Positions 8,753-17,191 of a stretch of DNA of 63,029 nucleotides are shown one piece after another. Position numbers and translations under genes: made by a program. A model generated the notes under the pieces. That model worked only from the letters and a program-made list of their open reading frames with translations. It searched no databases and had not been told where the DNA came from. Position 1 is the first letter of the stretch. Each line of letters starts with the position of its first letter. Source of the stretch: Nitrospirota bacterium. GTDB lineage: Bacteria; Nitrospirota; Thermodesulfovibrionia; SZUA-242. The stretch is taken from positions 1 through 63,029 of the forward strand of contig JALUUO010000024.1 of the NCBI GenBank assembly GCA_027021335.1, read 5' to 3'.

Positions 8753-9376
8753 ATGAACGATGAAGTGAAAAATCCGGGGCTGGAGCAGGCCTGGGAAAAA
8801 CTGCTTGAGCTTGAACCTGCCGAGGTTTGCAGGCGTGCGGGTGTCTCTTATGATTCCTATAAAGGTCTTTACCTGCTGGATTCGTTCGGCATTAACTTCA
8901 GTGTTAATCCCGGTAAAAAAGAGATTCTTCCGGCTGATACAACCAGCCGTGAGGCGCAGAGCCTTCTTGGCCGCCTGTCATATTTTTTTAAACATTCGGT
9001 TCAGTGGTACCTTGTGAAAGCAGACGACTTTCCACTGACCGGACGCCTGGTAAAACCGTCGGGGTTAAAGGGAGCCGGATCATTTTTTATGGGTTCACAC
9101 GCTATTCCCCTACCGGCTCTGGCTGCAAAGTACACGAACACACCCGGCAGTCTCGGTCGCCTAGGCCTGTCCCTGGGCGGAAGTCCGGCACAATACGCAG
9201 ATGAGGCTGTAGAAATACGCCCGCTGCCGAGGATACCAGTAACACTTTTGTTGTGGCATGGGGATGAGGAATTTCCGGCAAGAGCCGACCTGCTGTTTGA
9301 CTCCAGCGTAGAGTTGCAGTTGCCGCTTGATATTATCTGGTGCGTGGCTATGATGAGTGTTCTTATATTTTTGTAA
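8753..9376 (+). CDS. DUF3786 domain protein
   Basis: A 207-residue soluble protein matching the DUF3786 pattern: an N-terminal AWEKLLELEPAEVCRRAGV helix, a central AGSFFMGSHAIPLPALAAKY stretch, then a RIPVTLLLWHGDEEFPA strand, an LFDSSV loop and the terminal LPLDIIWCVAMMSVLI. The family is widespread in anaerobes, especially Deltaproteobacteria, where members sit near corrinoid or ferredoxin genes; biochemical role is not established. Here there is no such neighbour. The ATG at 8753 is chosen because the family start is short. It probably shares a divergent promoter region with ileS. Confidence 0.8.
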   Translation: MNDEVKNPGLEQAWEKLLELEPAEVCRRAGVSYDSYKGLYLLDSFGINFSVNPGKKEILPADTTSREAQSLLGRLSYFFKHSVQWYLVKADDFPLTGRLVKPSGLKGAGSFFMGSHAIPLPALAAKYTNTPGSLGRLGLSLGGSPAQYADEAVEIRPLPRIPVTLLLWHGDEEFPARADLLFDSSVELQLPLDIIWCVAMMSVLIFL

Positions 9377-9463
9377 CCTGCTGTTTTTTCTTGATGTACG
9401 GCAGAGCCTGTGCTAAATAAAAAATATGTATCAGTAATTATTGAATTACAAGGAGCATGAAAA

Positions 9464-9769
9464 ATGAAAAGATTCAGGCTTGTATTTTTACTACTGTCCT
9501 TTGCCTTGCTTTGCCAAAATCTCTTTGCTCAAGATTTGGCTGAACTATATGGCCAGATTCTCTATAGGGATGGCAAGCCGGCCCGCCAGGTAAGTATAAC
9601 TATTTTTGAAGGGAAACAGGAGGTTGCCCAAACCGAAACCAACAGCTCAGGATTTTTCTCTGTAGAGTTACGCCCCGGCGAGTACCTTCTTAAAGTCAAT
9701 GGAAAAGATAAGGATGTATTTCTTTCTCCTAGAGGCACCAGCATAATCTTAAGAATCGGCAGGAATTAG
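9464..9769 (+). CDS. Secreted carboxypeptidase-regulatory-like beta-sandwich protein
   Basis: A 101-residue protein with a clear Sec signal peptide (KRFRLVFLLLSFALLCQNLFAQ, predicted cleavage after about residue 22). The rest reads as one small beta-sandwich: ELYGQILYRDGKPARQVSITIF, a TNSSGFFSVELRPGEYLLKVNG strand pair, then FLSPRGTSIILRIG. GQILYRDGKPA and GFFSVELRPGEYLLKV are the turn and strand pattern of CarboxypepD_reg-like/transthyretin-like domains. An AGGAG site lies eight bases before the ATG at 9464. It precedes an anchored protein of unknown function, suggesting a two-gene envelope unit. Function unknown. Confidence 0.7.
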   Translation: MKRFRLVFLLLSFALLCQNLFAQDLAELYGQILYRDGKPARQVSITIFEGKQEVAQTETNSSGFFSVELRPGEYLLKVNGKDKDVFLSPRGTSIILRIGRN

Positions 9770-9814
9770 GCAGGCATGTTTTGTGTTTTTGTATTAAGGC
9801 AATAAAAAAACGTT

Positions 9815-10864
9815 ATGAATAAGCTCAAAAAAGCCGAAACAGTATCAAAAATCATCGGAGCAGTAAGCATTCCTCTGATAGGCCTTGCTGTAACAATTCT
9901 TTTACATTTTGATTCCAAGTCAGACCGGGAACAACAGTTTATAATTGCCGAGGAAAACCGCAAGGCCCAGCTTCTTGCAGATATCATGAGCAGAAGAGAG
10001 AGTGCGGACAGTGAAATAAGGGCGTCCATGTTTAACACGCTTATGACGAAATACCTTGGTGGCTTTTCGTTGGGCGATCAGGAAAAAGTGAATATTGATG
10101 ACCTGCGCAGAAAGGTAGTGTTTCTTAACCTTCTTATTGGCAACTTCCAGGAGTATTTTAACTCCAAGCCGTTATTTGAGGACCTGTACAGACAGATTAA
10201 CGAACTTGAACAAAGGGAGCTCGGTAAATGGGAGGCACAAAAACTCAAACAACTCAGAAAAGAGCTGATTAAAATATCCAGGTCCACTGCAAAGAAGCAG
10301 GAAGTTATGTTGTCCAGAATAGGAATGACAAAAAGTTTGCAGCTGAAAAAAGGCAGGACAAAATGTATATTACTCTATAATCCTTATTCTGCCGGACTAA
10401 AGGAAAAAAGCAGAACCGGACAACTCAAAGACATGGATGTTGAATACGAGGGCAAATGCAGAGAATCACAATATGCTTCTGCTGCGGTTGAGGATGAAGC
10501 CGGTACCCAGGAAAATGCTAAAAAGGCCAAAAACCATTATGCTATAGAAGTAACTGCGGCAGATATAAAAGACAGCGAAGTGGCTGTTAAAATAACACTT
10601 TATCAGGATTACTTTAAAGGCGATGTTTACGACTACAGGCAATTAGTGAGAAACGACATAGACTTTGATGTTTCATACTTTGACCTGCCTTATATGGACA
10701 ACACCCGTCTCTTTAACGGCAGCCGTTTTGCCCTCATTCTGCAAGAAATCCCTCCAAGTAAGAACTGGGTGGAGTTGGGAGTTATCACCTTCCATGAAGA
10801 GTTCATGAGCCTGAGAGACAGACCGCTTTTTGAACAGATGTTAAAAAAATTACAGAAAGGCTGA
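9815..10864 (+). CDS. Membrane-anchored hypothetical protein
   Basis: I do not recognise this 349-residue protein. Residues about 13-31 (IIGAVSIPLIGLAVTILL) form one membrane anchor, followed by a long charged helical stretch rich in R, E and K (about residues 40-175, likely coiled coil) and a mixed alpha/beta C-terminal part with YDYRQLVRNDIDFDVSYFDL and FALILQEIPPSKNWVELGV. The orientation is probably N-in with the bulk in the periplasm, although the reverse is possible. It is 45 bases downstream of the secreted beta-sandwich gene, so the two may act together at the envelope. No catalytic motif was seen. Confidence 0.65.
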   Translation: MNKLKKAETVSKIIGAVSIPLIGLAVTILLHFDSKSDREQQFIIAEENRKAQLLADIMSRRESADSEIRASMFNTLMTKYLGGFSLGDQEKVNIDDLRRKVVFLNLLIGNFQEYFNSKPLFEDLYRQINELEQRELGKWEAQKLKQLRKELIKISRSTAKKQEVMLSRIGMTKSLQLKKGRTKCILLYNPYSAGLKEKSRTGQLKDMDVEYEGKCRESQYASAAVEDEAGTQENAKKAKNHYAIEVTAADIKDSEVAVKITLYQDYFKGDVYDYRQLVRNDIDFDVSYFDLPYMDNTRLFNGSRFALILQEIPPSKNWVELGVITFHEEFMSLRDRPLFEQMLKKLQKG

Positions 10865-10955
10865 AACCGTGCAAAAACTATGCAACAGTTAGGGTAAGAA
10901 ACCCAGCTTCTCGTGCATAGGTTTAAATAATTTAAACAGCTATTTTGAGCCGGAG

Positions 10956-11093
10956 CTAATCGTCTTTCTTGGCATCCGAAACTTCCTTATAAATCTCCTG
11001 GATGCTTCTTACCTTTATACCTGCGCCTTCCAGCGCCTTTTTTATGTCGACCATTTTGGCGTCTTCAACCTTGAGCATGAAGTTACTTTTCAT
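10956..11093 (-). CDS. Small 45-residue protein downstream of frr
   Basis: A 45-codon reading frame runs from ATG at 11093 to TAG at 10956 on the reverse strand. It begins MKSNFMLKVEDAKMVDIKKA and ends with VSDAKKDD. GGAG lies nine bases before the ATG, a good ribosome-binding site. The composition (amphipathic, charged, helix-favouring) and the position 30 bases after frr, on the same strand as rpsB-tsf-pyrH-frr, suggest a real co-transcribed gene. I recognise no family. Confidence 0.6.
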   Translation of the reverse strand: MKSNFMLKVEDAKMVDIKKALEGAGIKVRSIQEIYKEVSDAKKDD

Positions 11094-11123
11094 CTTTGTA
11101 TTACTCCCTGTATAACCTGGACC

Positions 11124-11681
11124 TTAAACTTCCATGATCTCCTCTTCCTTATGCGCGAGTATTTCGTCAACACGCTTTACATGTTTATCAGTAATCTTCT
11201 GAATTTCATCGTGGACCTGTTTATGCTCGTCTTTTGTTATGAGTTTTTCTTTTTCCATCTTTTTGAGTTCATCATTAGCGTCCCGCCTGATATTACGAAT
11301 CGCCACTTTGCTGTCTTCGCCCTTCCTGTGGGCAAGCTTTACAATCTCCTTCCTGCGCTCTTCAGAGAGCATAGGAACAGCGAGCCTGATAGTCTTACCA
11401 TCGTTGGCCGGAGTTATGCCAAGATCGGATTTCATTATTATTTTTTCTATCGCCACAATCATACTCGGCTCCCATGGCTGTATTGTTATGGTGCGGCTGT
11501 CAGGCACACTAAGCGCGGCAACCTGGCTAAGTGGGGTGGGAGTTCCGTAATAATCGACCATAATGCCGTCTAAAAGAGCCAACGACGCACGGCCGGTCCT
11601 TACAGACGCCAGCTCACGCCTCAGCATTTCAATAGCCTTGTCCATCTTTTCATTAGTGCGTTTTTTCAGCTCTTCCGTCAT
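11124..11681 (-). CDS. frr: Ribosome recycling factor
   Basis: The 185-residue product is ribosome recycling factor, which with EF-G and IF3 splits post-termination ribosomes. The family hallmarks are plain: ELASVRTGRASLALLDGIMVDYYGTPTPLSQ, VPDSRTITIQPWEPSM, SDLGITPANDGKTIRLAVP and ERRKEIVKLAHRKGEDSKVAIRNIRRDA. Length is identical to E. coli RRF (185). It directly abuts pyrH (frr start 11681, pyrH stop at 11682), the standard rpsB-tsf-pyrH-frr arrangement. Confidence 0.97.
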   Translation of the reverse strand: MTEELKKRTNEKMDKAIEMLRRELASVRTGRASLALLDGIMVDYYGTPTPLSQVAALSVPDSRTITIQPWEPSMIVAIEKIIMKSDLGITPANDGKTIRLAVPMLSEERRKEIVKLAHRKGEDSKVAIRNIRRDANDELKKMEKEKLITKDEHKQVHDEIQKITDKHVKRVDEILAHKEEEIMEV

Positions 11682-12425
11682 CTAAACACTCCTGACACTG
11701 GTACCTATTTTCTTCCCTTGAAGAACCTTTTTCAGGTTGCCCTTTTCCTTCATGTTATATACAAGTATAGGCATCTTGTGCTCCATACACAAAGATATCG
11801 CGGTGGAATCCATAACGCGAAGCCCCTTGTTTAACACCTCTATATGTGTAAGCTTCGAAAAAAACTCGGCTTTGCCATCCTTAACCGGGTCTGCAGAGTA
11901 CACTCCATCGACCTTGGTCCCCTTTAAAAGCAGATCCGCTTCTATCTCCAGCGCTCTTAGCGAGGCTGCAGTGTCAGTGGTGAAAAACGGGCTGCCGGTG
12001 CCGGCGGCAAATATAACCACTCTGCCATTACTTAAGTGTTTCACTGCCCGGCTTCTGGTATAAGGCTCTGCAACCACTGTCATCTCTATAGCCGACATAA
12101 CGAGACTCTTGATCTTACTTTGCTCCAGGGCGTTCTGCAGAGCCAGGGAATTCATTACGGTAGCCAGCATTCCCATGTAATCCGCCGTAGCCCTGTTCAT
12201 TCCACGGACACTACCCTCTATACCACGAAATATATTTCCACCACCGATAACAACCGCTACCTGAACCCCCATTTTTACGGCCTGGGATATTTCGGACGCG
12301 ACAGCTTTGGTCATAGCCGGTGAGATGCCAAAATCACGCTCTCCCATCATGGCTTCACCGCTTAATTTCAATAAAATTCGGCGATACTTTGGCTTTGCCC
12401 TTACCGGCTTTCTCCGAGCTGGAAT
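11682..12425 (-). CDS. pyrH: UMP kinase; start codon non-canonical (probable AUU)
   Basis: UMP kinase phosphorylates UMP to UDP. The amino-acid-kinase body is complete: [75 protein letters not shown]. The first conventional in-frame initiator is a TTG at 12371, but that would remove KYRRIL, the core first beta strand seen in all PyrH proteins, which is encoded just upstream in the same open frame. No ATG, GTG or TTG occurs between 12371 and an in-frame TAG six codons before 12425. An ATT codon at 12425 has AGGAGG eight bases before it, so I take it as the start (247 residues; E. coli 241). The alternative is an ATG changed to AGG at 12401-12399, which would give [17 protein letters not shown]. 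Confidence 0.85.
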   Translation of the reverse strand: MPARRKPVRAKPKYRRILLKLSGEAMMGERDFGISPAMTKAVASEISQAVKMGVQVAVVIGGGNIFRGIEGSVRGMNRATADYMGMLATVMNSLALQNALEQSKIKSLVMSAIEMTVVAEPYTRSRAVKHLSNGRVVIFAAGTGSPFFTTDTAASLRALEIEADLLLKGTKVDGVYSADPVKDGKAEFFSKLTHIEVLNKGLRVMDSTAISLCMEHKMPILVYNMKEKGNLKKVLQGKKIGTSVRSV

Positions 12426-13006
12426 CTCGCAAACCTCCTAATTACTATATTCTCTCCAAGCTTGGCAATCTGTTCCGCCACGAGGTCTTTGATCTTCTTC
12501 TTCCCTTCGGGATCCTTAACAAAGATCTGATCCATAAGACATACATCGGTAAAATACTTTTCCATCTTTCCAGCAAGTATTTTATCTATTATATTGTCCG
12601 GTTTTTTCTGCTGCCGCAACTGCTCTCTATGGATATTCTTTTCTCGCTCCAAAGCCTCTTCAGAGAGTTCCTCACGCGATACGCAAAGTGGAGCAGCAGC
12701 AGCTATGTGCATTGCTATATCCTTTATAAGTGTCTGGAAATCATCGGTTCTGGCAACAAAATCCGTCTCGCAGTTAATCTCAAGCAGAACTCCGATTTTG
12801 CCTCCCAGGTGTATGTAAGAAGCGATCATTCCCTCGGAAGCCGTACGTGCCGATTTTTTGCTTGCTGCAGCAAGCCCCTTTTTTCTAAGAACATCTACAG
12901 CCTTTTCAAAATCGCCATCAGCTTCCGTAAGCGCCCGCTTACAATCCATCATACCCGTACCGGTCTTTTCCCTAAGCTCTTTAATCGCTTCAACACTAAC
13001 GCTCAT
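12401..13006 (-). CDS. tsf: Elongation factor Ts (short form)
   Basis: The 201-residue product is EF-Ts, the guanine nucleotide exchange factor for EF-Tu. The N-terminal UBA-like domain carries [16 protein letters not shown]-type sequence, followed by the TDFV motif in [14 protein letters not shown], and the C-terminal [13 protein letters not shown]. It is the short single-core form (about 200 residues) rather than the E. coli form (283). The start overlaps the rpsB stop region at 13006, and the 3' end overlaps the proposed pyrH start, so tight translational coupling is expected along the operon. Confidence 0.96.
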   Translation of the reverse strand: MSVSVEAIKELREKTGTGMMDCKRALTEADGDFEKAVDVLRKKGLAAASKKSARTASEGMIASYIHLGGKIGVLLEINCETDFVARTDDFQTLIKDIAMHIAAAAPLCVSREELSEEALEREKNIHREQLRQQKKPDNIIDKILAGKMEKYFTDVCLMDQIFVKDPEGKKKIKDLVAEQIAKLGENIVIRRFARFQLGESR

Positions 13007-13851
13007 TATGCCTGCACCTCCTTCTCAACAGCATCTGGATCTTCCTCAGAGCTATCTTCTTCGGGTCCAGCAACAATCTCTCCTGTATTATCTTCAGCAA
13101 CAGAATCCTCCTGCTCAGCCTCCTCCTGCGCCTCCTGCTCGGCTTCAGCTTCGGCTTTTTCCTTGGCCAGGATATCCCGCCCCTCTATAACCGCCTGAGC
13201 CATTTTCGACGTAACAAGACGTATTGCACGTATTGCATCATCATTGCCCGGAATTATGTGATCTACAACATCGGGATCACAATTTGTATCCACTATGGCG
13301 ACCACAGGTATGGATAGCTTCCTTGCTTCGTTTACGGCTATGCTTTCTCTTTTGGTATCAACCACAAAAACAGCGGACGGCAATCCCGGCATCTCTTTTA
13401 TACCACCAAGGTTTTTTTCCAGCTTAGCCCTGGTCTTTTCCAGCTTGCCGGCCTCCTTCTTAGTTAGCTGCTGGTAGGTTCCATCAGTACTCATCGTCTC
13501 TATTTTTTTAAGTTTTTCGATACTTTTTTTAATGGTGGCCAAATTTGTCAACATTCCGCCAAGCCACCGTTCATTTACATAAAAAGCTCCGCATTTTTCG
13601 GCCTCTTCGCGGATTGAATCCTGCCCCTGTTTTTTTGTTCCAACAAAAAGAATCGGGCCACCAGTTGCCGCAACATCACGCATAAAGCTGCAAGCATCGT
13701 TAAGCATCCTTAGAGTTTTCTGTAAATCAATTATATAGATTCCGTTTCTCTCTCCAAAAATGAATTTCTTCATCTTCGGGTTCCAGCGTTTAGCCTGGTG
13801 TCCGAAGTGCACACCAGCCTCAAGCAACTCCTTCATTGTCACACTTGCCAT
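13006..13851 (-). CDS. rpsB: 30S ribosomal protein S2 with acidic C-terminal extension
   Basis: Ribosomal protein S2. Starting at the ATG at 13851 the protein opens [19 protein letters not shown], the family's normal N-terminus; the frame extends four more codons to a GTG at 13863 but an AGGAGG lies only one base before that codon. Core motifs: [67 protein letters not shown]. After the core (about 225 residues) there is a roughly 50-residue tail very rich in Glu and Asp, longer than in E. coli S2 and of unknown role. First gene of the rpsB-tsf-pyrH-frr operon. Confidence 0.96.
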   Translation of the reverse strand: MASVTMKELLEAGVHFGHQAKRWNPKMKKFIFGERNGIYIIDLQKTLRMLNDACSFMRDVAATGGPILFVGTKKQGQDSIREEAEKCGAFYVNERWLGGMLTNLATIKKSIEKLKKIETMSTDGTYQQLTKKEAGKLEKTRAKLEKNLGGIKEMPGLPSAVFVVDTKRESIAVNEARKLSIPVVAIVDTNCDPDVVDHIIPGNDDAIRAIRLVTSKMAQAVIEGRDILAKEKAEAEAEQEAQEEAEQEDSVAEDNTGEIVAGPEEDSSEEDPDAVEKEVQA

Positions 13852-13969
13852 GATTAAATCCACTCCTCCTTAAAAAGGGTTTTTCCTCCGCCTTCCGTGT
13901 CGTGCAGGAACATAACACGAACCCCCAACCGGTTCGGCGTGCGAGATAAGCGCTTACAGCGCATAAGTA

Positions 13970-14008
13970 TATAACCGCTTTTGCATCATTAATATATAAG
14001 CGGCTATA
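13970..14008. promoter_or_regulatory. Imperfect 11-bp hairpin upstream of rpsB
   Basis: TATAACCGCTT (13970-13980) pairs with AAGCGGCTATA (13998-14008) with one mismatch. It lies about 120-155 bases before the rpsB start in the 313-base rpsB/rpsO divergent spacer. It could be an S2 leader structure or an operator. The remainder of the spacer holds AT-rich promoter-like sequence but I see no gene. Confidence 0.35.
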
Positions 14009-14164
14009 GTAGGCAAAAGCCTAGCATAGTAGAGGCCGTTTTTTCAACAGGACAAACGCCGGAACGCCTGGCAGGGGGTTTACAGTAAAATACAGGTTGT
14101 GTTAGGCTTTCAAGTTAAATAAAGATATCTAATAAAGTATTTTAAGAAAGGCGGTGGTTTTAAT

Positions 14165-14434
14165 ATGGGATTAAGCACGCAAACAAAAACAGAAATTATT
14201 ACTAAATTCAAAAAGCACGACAAGGATACGGGATCACCAGAAGTGCAGATCGCACTTTTAAGCAATAGAATCAGCTACCTCACAGAGCACTTCAGAACCC
14301 ATGTCAAGGATCACCATTCACGGCGCGGCCTTCTAAAGCTGGTCGGACAACGCCGCAGCCTGCTGAAGTATTTGAAGTCTAAAGACAGCGATAAGTACAA
14401 AGCAGTGATAACTGAACTCGGGATCAGAAAATAA
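14165..14434 (+). CDS. rpsO: 30S ribosomal protein S15
   Basis: An 89-residue S15, identical in length to E. coli S15. Recognised by the [20 protein letters not shown] opening, [41 protein letters not shown] and the terminal ELGIRK. It binds 16S rRNA helices 20-22 early in 30S assembly. AAAGGCGGTGG precedes the ATG. It is followed 21 bases later by pnp, the normal rpsO-pnp pair, and is divergent from rpsB. Confidence 0.97.
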   Translation: MGLSTQTKTEIITKFKKHDKDTGSPEVQIALLSNRISYLTEHFRTHVKDHHSRRGLLKLVGQRRSLLKYLKSKDSDKYKAVITELGIRK

Positions 14435-14455
14435 AGAGGAATTATAAAATACATT

Positions 14456-16552
14456 ATGAATACGGTAACGATAGATATTCGTGGAAAGCAACTGACTTTG
14501 GAGACCGGCCTTATGGCCAAGCAGGCTGACGGTGCGATTGTAGCAAGATACGGTGATACTGTGCTTCTTGCTACTGCAGTAGCATCGAACACTGCGCGAT
14601 CAGGGCTGGATTTTTTCCCGCTCACCATAGACTACCAGGAAAAAGCATATGCCGCCGGAAAAATCCCAGGCGGTTTTTTTAAGAGGGAAGGACGACCTAC
14701 TGAAAAAGAAGTTTTAACCTCGCGCCTGATCGACAGGCCGACCCGTCCACTTTTTCCAAAAGGCTTCTTTTTTGAAACCCAGGGGATAATAAATGTTCTT
14801 TCCTTTGGAGAGGAAAACATAGCCGACATAATGGGGATTACTGCTATGTCTGCTGCATTTACAATCTCAGATATTCCCTTTGGCGGTCCGGTAGCGGCTG
14901 TAAGGGTCGGCCGCATCGCGGATAAGTTCGTTATCAATCCAGACCTGGAAGAGGTGGTGGAATGTGATCTGAACCTAATCGTAGCAGGCACTGAAGAGGC
15001 GGTTATGATGGTGGAAGGCGGCTCTAAGGAAGTAACCGAGTCTGACCTTCTTGAAGCTATTGATATTGCCCACGAAGAGATTAAAAAGCTTGTAGGCTTA
15101 CAAAAAGAGCTACAGGCGCTTGCTGGGAAACCTAAACGTGAGGTTGCGCCGATTCAGAAGGACGAAGCACTCGAGGCCAAGGTCACTGAACTGGCCCTGG
15201 ATAAAATTAAGCAGTCTATTGTTATCCCGGATAAAATGCGCAGGCAGGCCAGCCTGGACAATATACTGGCTAATCTTATTGAACAGATCAACAGTGATGA
15301 GGAAGAAGACCGGGGCAAAGAGGTTGCAGAGTTTTTTAATGCTCTCGAAAAAAAGCTTGTAAGAGACAAGATCATTAACGAAAACGAACGCTCCGACGGC
15401 CGTAAACCTGATGAAATCCGTCCTATATCCTCAAAAGTGGGTTTTCTTCCAAAAGTACATGGTTCAGCCCTTTTTGTCCGGGGCGAGACCCAAGCCCTTG
15501 CCATTGCAACTCTAGGCACATCCATTGACGAACAGAGAATTGATTCACTGGAAGGCGAGTCTTTCAAATCATTTATGCTACATTACAACTTTCCACCCTT
15601 TAGTGTTGGAGAGGTCAAGTTTCTCCGCTCGCCGGGGCGGCGGGAGATAGGCCACGGCATGCTGGCCGAGCGGGCACTTCAACCGATAATTCCGCCAAAA
15701 GAGCAGTTTCCTTATACCATTCGTATCGTTTCCGATATTCTGGAGTCAAATGGCTCATCTTCAATGGCCACGGTATGTGGAGGCACCATGGCAATGATGG
15801 ATGCCGGCGTTCCGATCAAGGCCCCTGTAGCAGGCATCGCCATGGGCTTGATTAAAGAAGGGGATAAAGTTGTGGTACTTACTGATATTCTCGGTCTTGA
15901 AGATCACCTGGGCGACATGGACTTCAAGGTAACCGGCACGGCTGAAGGAGTTACAGCCTTTCAGATGGATACCAAAATCGCCGGAATATCCAGAAGTATC
16001 ATGGAAAAAGCCCTGGAGCAGGCCAGGCAGGGAAGATTGTTTATTCTTGAAAAGATGGCCGAAACCCTGGCAAACTCCCGTGATAGCCTGGCTTCAAATG
16101 CACCAAGAATTCTGACAATTAAAATCAATCCGGACAAAATACGTGACGTTATCGGCCCAGGTGGTAAAACAATTCGATCGATTACAGAACAGACAGGTTG
16201 TAAAATCGATCTTGACGATTCGGGAGTGGTCAGTATAGCTTCTGTTGACGGTGAGGCGGCACAAAAGGCTGCCGAGGTGATAAAGGGTCTTACAGAAGAA
16301 CCCGAAATAAATAAGATATACACCGGCAAGGTTGTACGCATTACTGACTTTGGGGCTTTTGTCCAGATTCTGCCGGGTAAAGATGGGCTCCTTCATATAT
16401 CTCAGATATCTGAAAGCCGTATAGCAAAAGTAACGGATGAGATTAACGAAGGCGATGAAGTACAGGTAAAGGTGATCGAAATCGATAAAATGGGAAGAAT
16501 ACGCCTTAGCCGCAAAGAGGCCATGAGACATATGGCAAAAACCGGCGGCTGA
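14456..16552 (+). CDS. pnp: Polynucleotide phosphorylase
   Basis: A 698-residue 3'-5' phosphorolytic exoribonuclease that takes part in mRNA decay. Two RNase PH cores are seen (N-terminal about 10-145; second about 310-540, with the FSVGEVKFLRSPGRREIGHG and SDILESNGSSSMATVCGGT motifs), joined by an alpha-helical linker. A KH domain (about 555-610, DVIGPGGKTIRSI) and an S1 domain (about 620-690, YTGKVVRITDFGAFVQILPG) follow. Length matches the family (about 700). The chosen ATG at 14456 has AGAGGAA upstream. Co-transcribed with rpsO. Confidence 0.97.
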   Translation: MNTVTIDIRGKQLTLETGLMAKQADGAIVARYGDTVLLATAVASNTARSGLDFFPLTIDYQEKAYAAGKIPGGFFKREGRPTEKEVLTSRLIDRPTRPLFPKGFFFETQGIINVLSFGEENIADIMGITAMSAAFTISDIPFGGPVAAVRVGRIADKFVINPDLEEVVECDLNLIVAGTEEAVMMVEGGSKEVTESDLLEAIDIAHEEIKKLVGLQKELQALAGKPKREVAPIQKDEALEAKVTELALDKIKQSIVIPDKMRRQASLDNILANLIEQINSDEEEDRGKEVAEFFNALEKKLVRDKIINENERSDGRKPDEIRPISSKVGFLPKVHGSALFVRGETQALAIATLGTSIDEQRIDSLEGESFKSFMLHYNFPPFSVGEVKFLRSPGRREIGHGMLAERALQPIIPPKEQFPYTIRIVSDILESNGSSSMATVCGGTMAMMDAGVPIKAPVAGIAMGLIKEGDKVVVLTDILGLEDHLGDMDFKVTGTAEGVTAFQMDTKIAGISRSIMEKALEQARQGRLFILEKMAETLANSRDSLASNAPRILTIKINPDKIRDVIGPGGKTIRSITEQTGCKIDLDDSGVVSIASVDGEAAQKAAEVIKGLTEEPEINKIYTGKVVRITDFGAFVQILPGKDGLLHISQISESRIAKVTDEINEGDEVQVKVIEIDKMGRIRLSRKEAMRHMAKTGG

Positions 16553-16575
16553 AACAGATAGAGCATAACAGGAAA

Positions 16576-16597
16576 GAGACGGGTTTAAATCCGTCTC
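16576..16597 (+). terminator. Possible pnp 3' hairpin
   Basis: GAGACGG (16576-16582) and CCGTCTC (16591-16597) form a 7-bp stem with an 8-base loop, 24 bases after the pnp stop. The T-run is not immediate (CTTTTT occurs about 20 bases later), so it may be a processing or protective hairpin rather than an efficient intrinsic terminator. Confidence 0.45.
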
Positions 16598-16645
16598 CTA
16601 CCTAAAACCAGGTCATCTTTTTAAAAAATCCGGTTTAAACATTTT

Positions 16646-16855
16646 TTGCTTAAACCAAGACAAAAACCTCTAACAACCTTCAACAGCTTCAGTCTATTTT
16701 TACCCGAGCGGCTTTCACAATTCGATATTGATGAGGTTTTCAAAACAGATACTCAGAAAGTTGCCGAAAGACCTGTTCTGGAAGAGAGCCTGATTATGAC
16801 ACTTCCAGGACCTGTGCCTGATTCGGTCGAGTTAACCGGATTAATGAAATTCTAA
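16646..16855 (+). CDS. Doubtful small hypothetical protein before the HNH gene
   Basis: A 69-codon frame beginning with TTG ends 12 bases before the HNH gene. The translated sequence (MLKPRQKPLTTFNSFSLFLP at the start, then a DIDEVFKTDTQKVAERPV stretch) looks protein-like in its second half but has no clear ribosome-binding site and no family I recognise. It could be a genuine small gene co-transcribed with the HNH gene, or the remnant of a longer frame. Treat as tentative. Confidence 0.3.
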   Translation: MLKPRQKPLTTFNSFSLFLPERLSQFDIDEVFKTDTQKVAERPVLEESLIMTLPGPVPDSVELTGLMKF

Positions 16856-16867
16856 AGGCAGAAAACC

Positions 16868-17191
16868 ATGGGAAAAAGCAGACGCCTGAAACCGCCTCCT
16901 CAGAGTCTAAAAAACCGTTCGGCGCTTGATATGGCAAGCGAGCTTGCCGGTAAGGCACAGCGGCCGGGCCCTGACTACCGCGAGCGGTCACTTAAAATAC
17001 ATGGTTTGATATGCGCCAAATGCGCCCGGGAATTCGACGATTCAAACAAGCACTTGCTTACAGTCCATCACAAGGATGGAAACCGTCATAACAACCCGCC
17101 GGACGGCTCCAACTGGGAGAATCTTTGTACCTACTGCCACGAAGATGAGCATAGCCGGGCAGTTCTGGGTGATTATCTAAACAGTGATTAG
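16868..17191 (+). CDS. YajD-family HNH protein
   Basis: A 107-residue protein resembling E. coli YajD. It carries a CxxC zinc knuckle (ICAKCAREF), the HHKDGNRHNNP HNH histidine segment, then NWENLCTYCHEDEH with the second CxxC-type pair and final histidine. This is the beta-beta-alpha metal nuclease fold; YajD itself has no proven activity. The protein is slightly longer at the N-terminus than YajD, with a basic PPPQSLKNR segment. Its stop codon overlaps that of the converging spermidine-synthase-like gene. Confidence 0.8.
   Translation: MGKSRRLKPPPQSLKNRSALDMASELAGKAQRPGPDYRERSLKIHGLICAKCAREFDDSNKHLLTVHHKDGNRHNNPPDGSNWENLCTYCHEDEHSRAVLGDYLNSD

Noticed and set aside
12320-13198. Long plus-strand open frame over tsf and rpsB
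   Set aside because: It is a shadow of the real minus-strand genes; composition and context show no independent protein.
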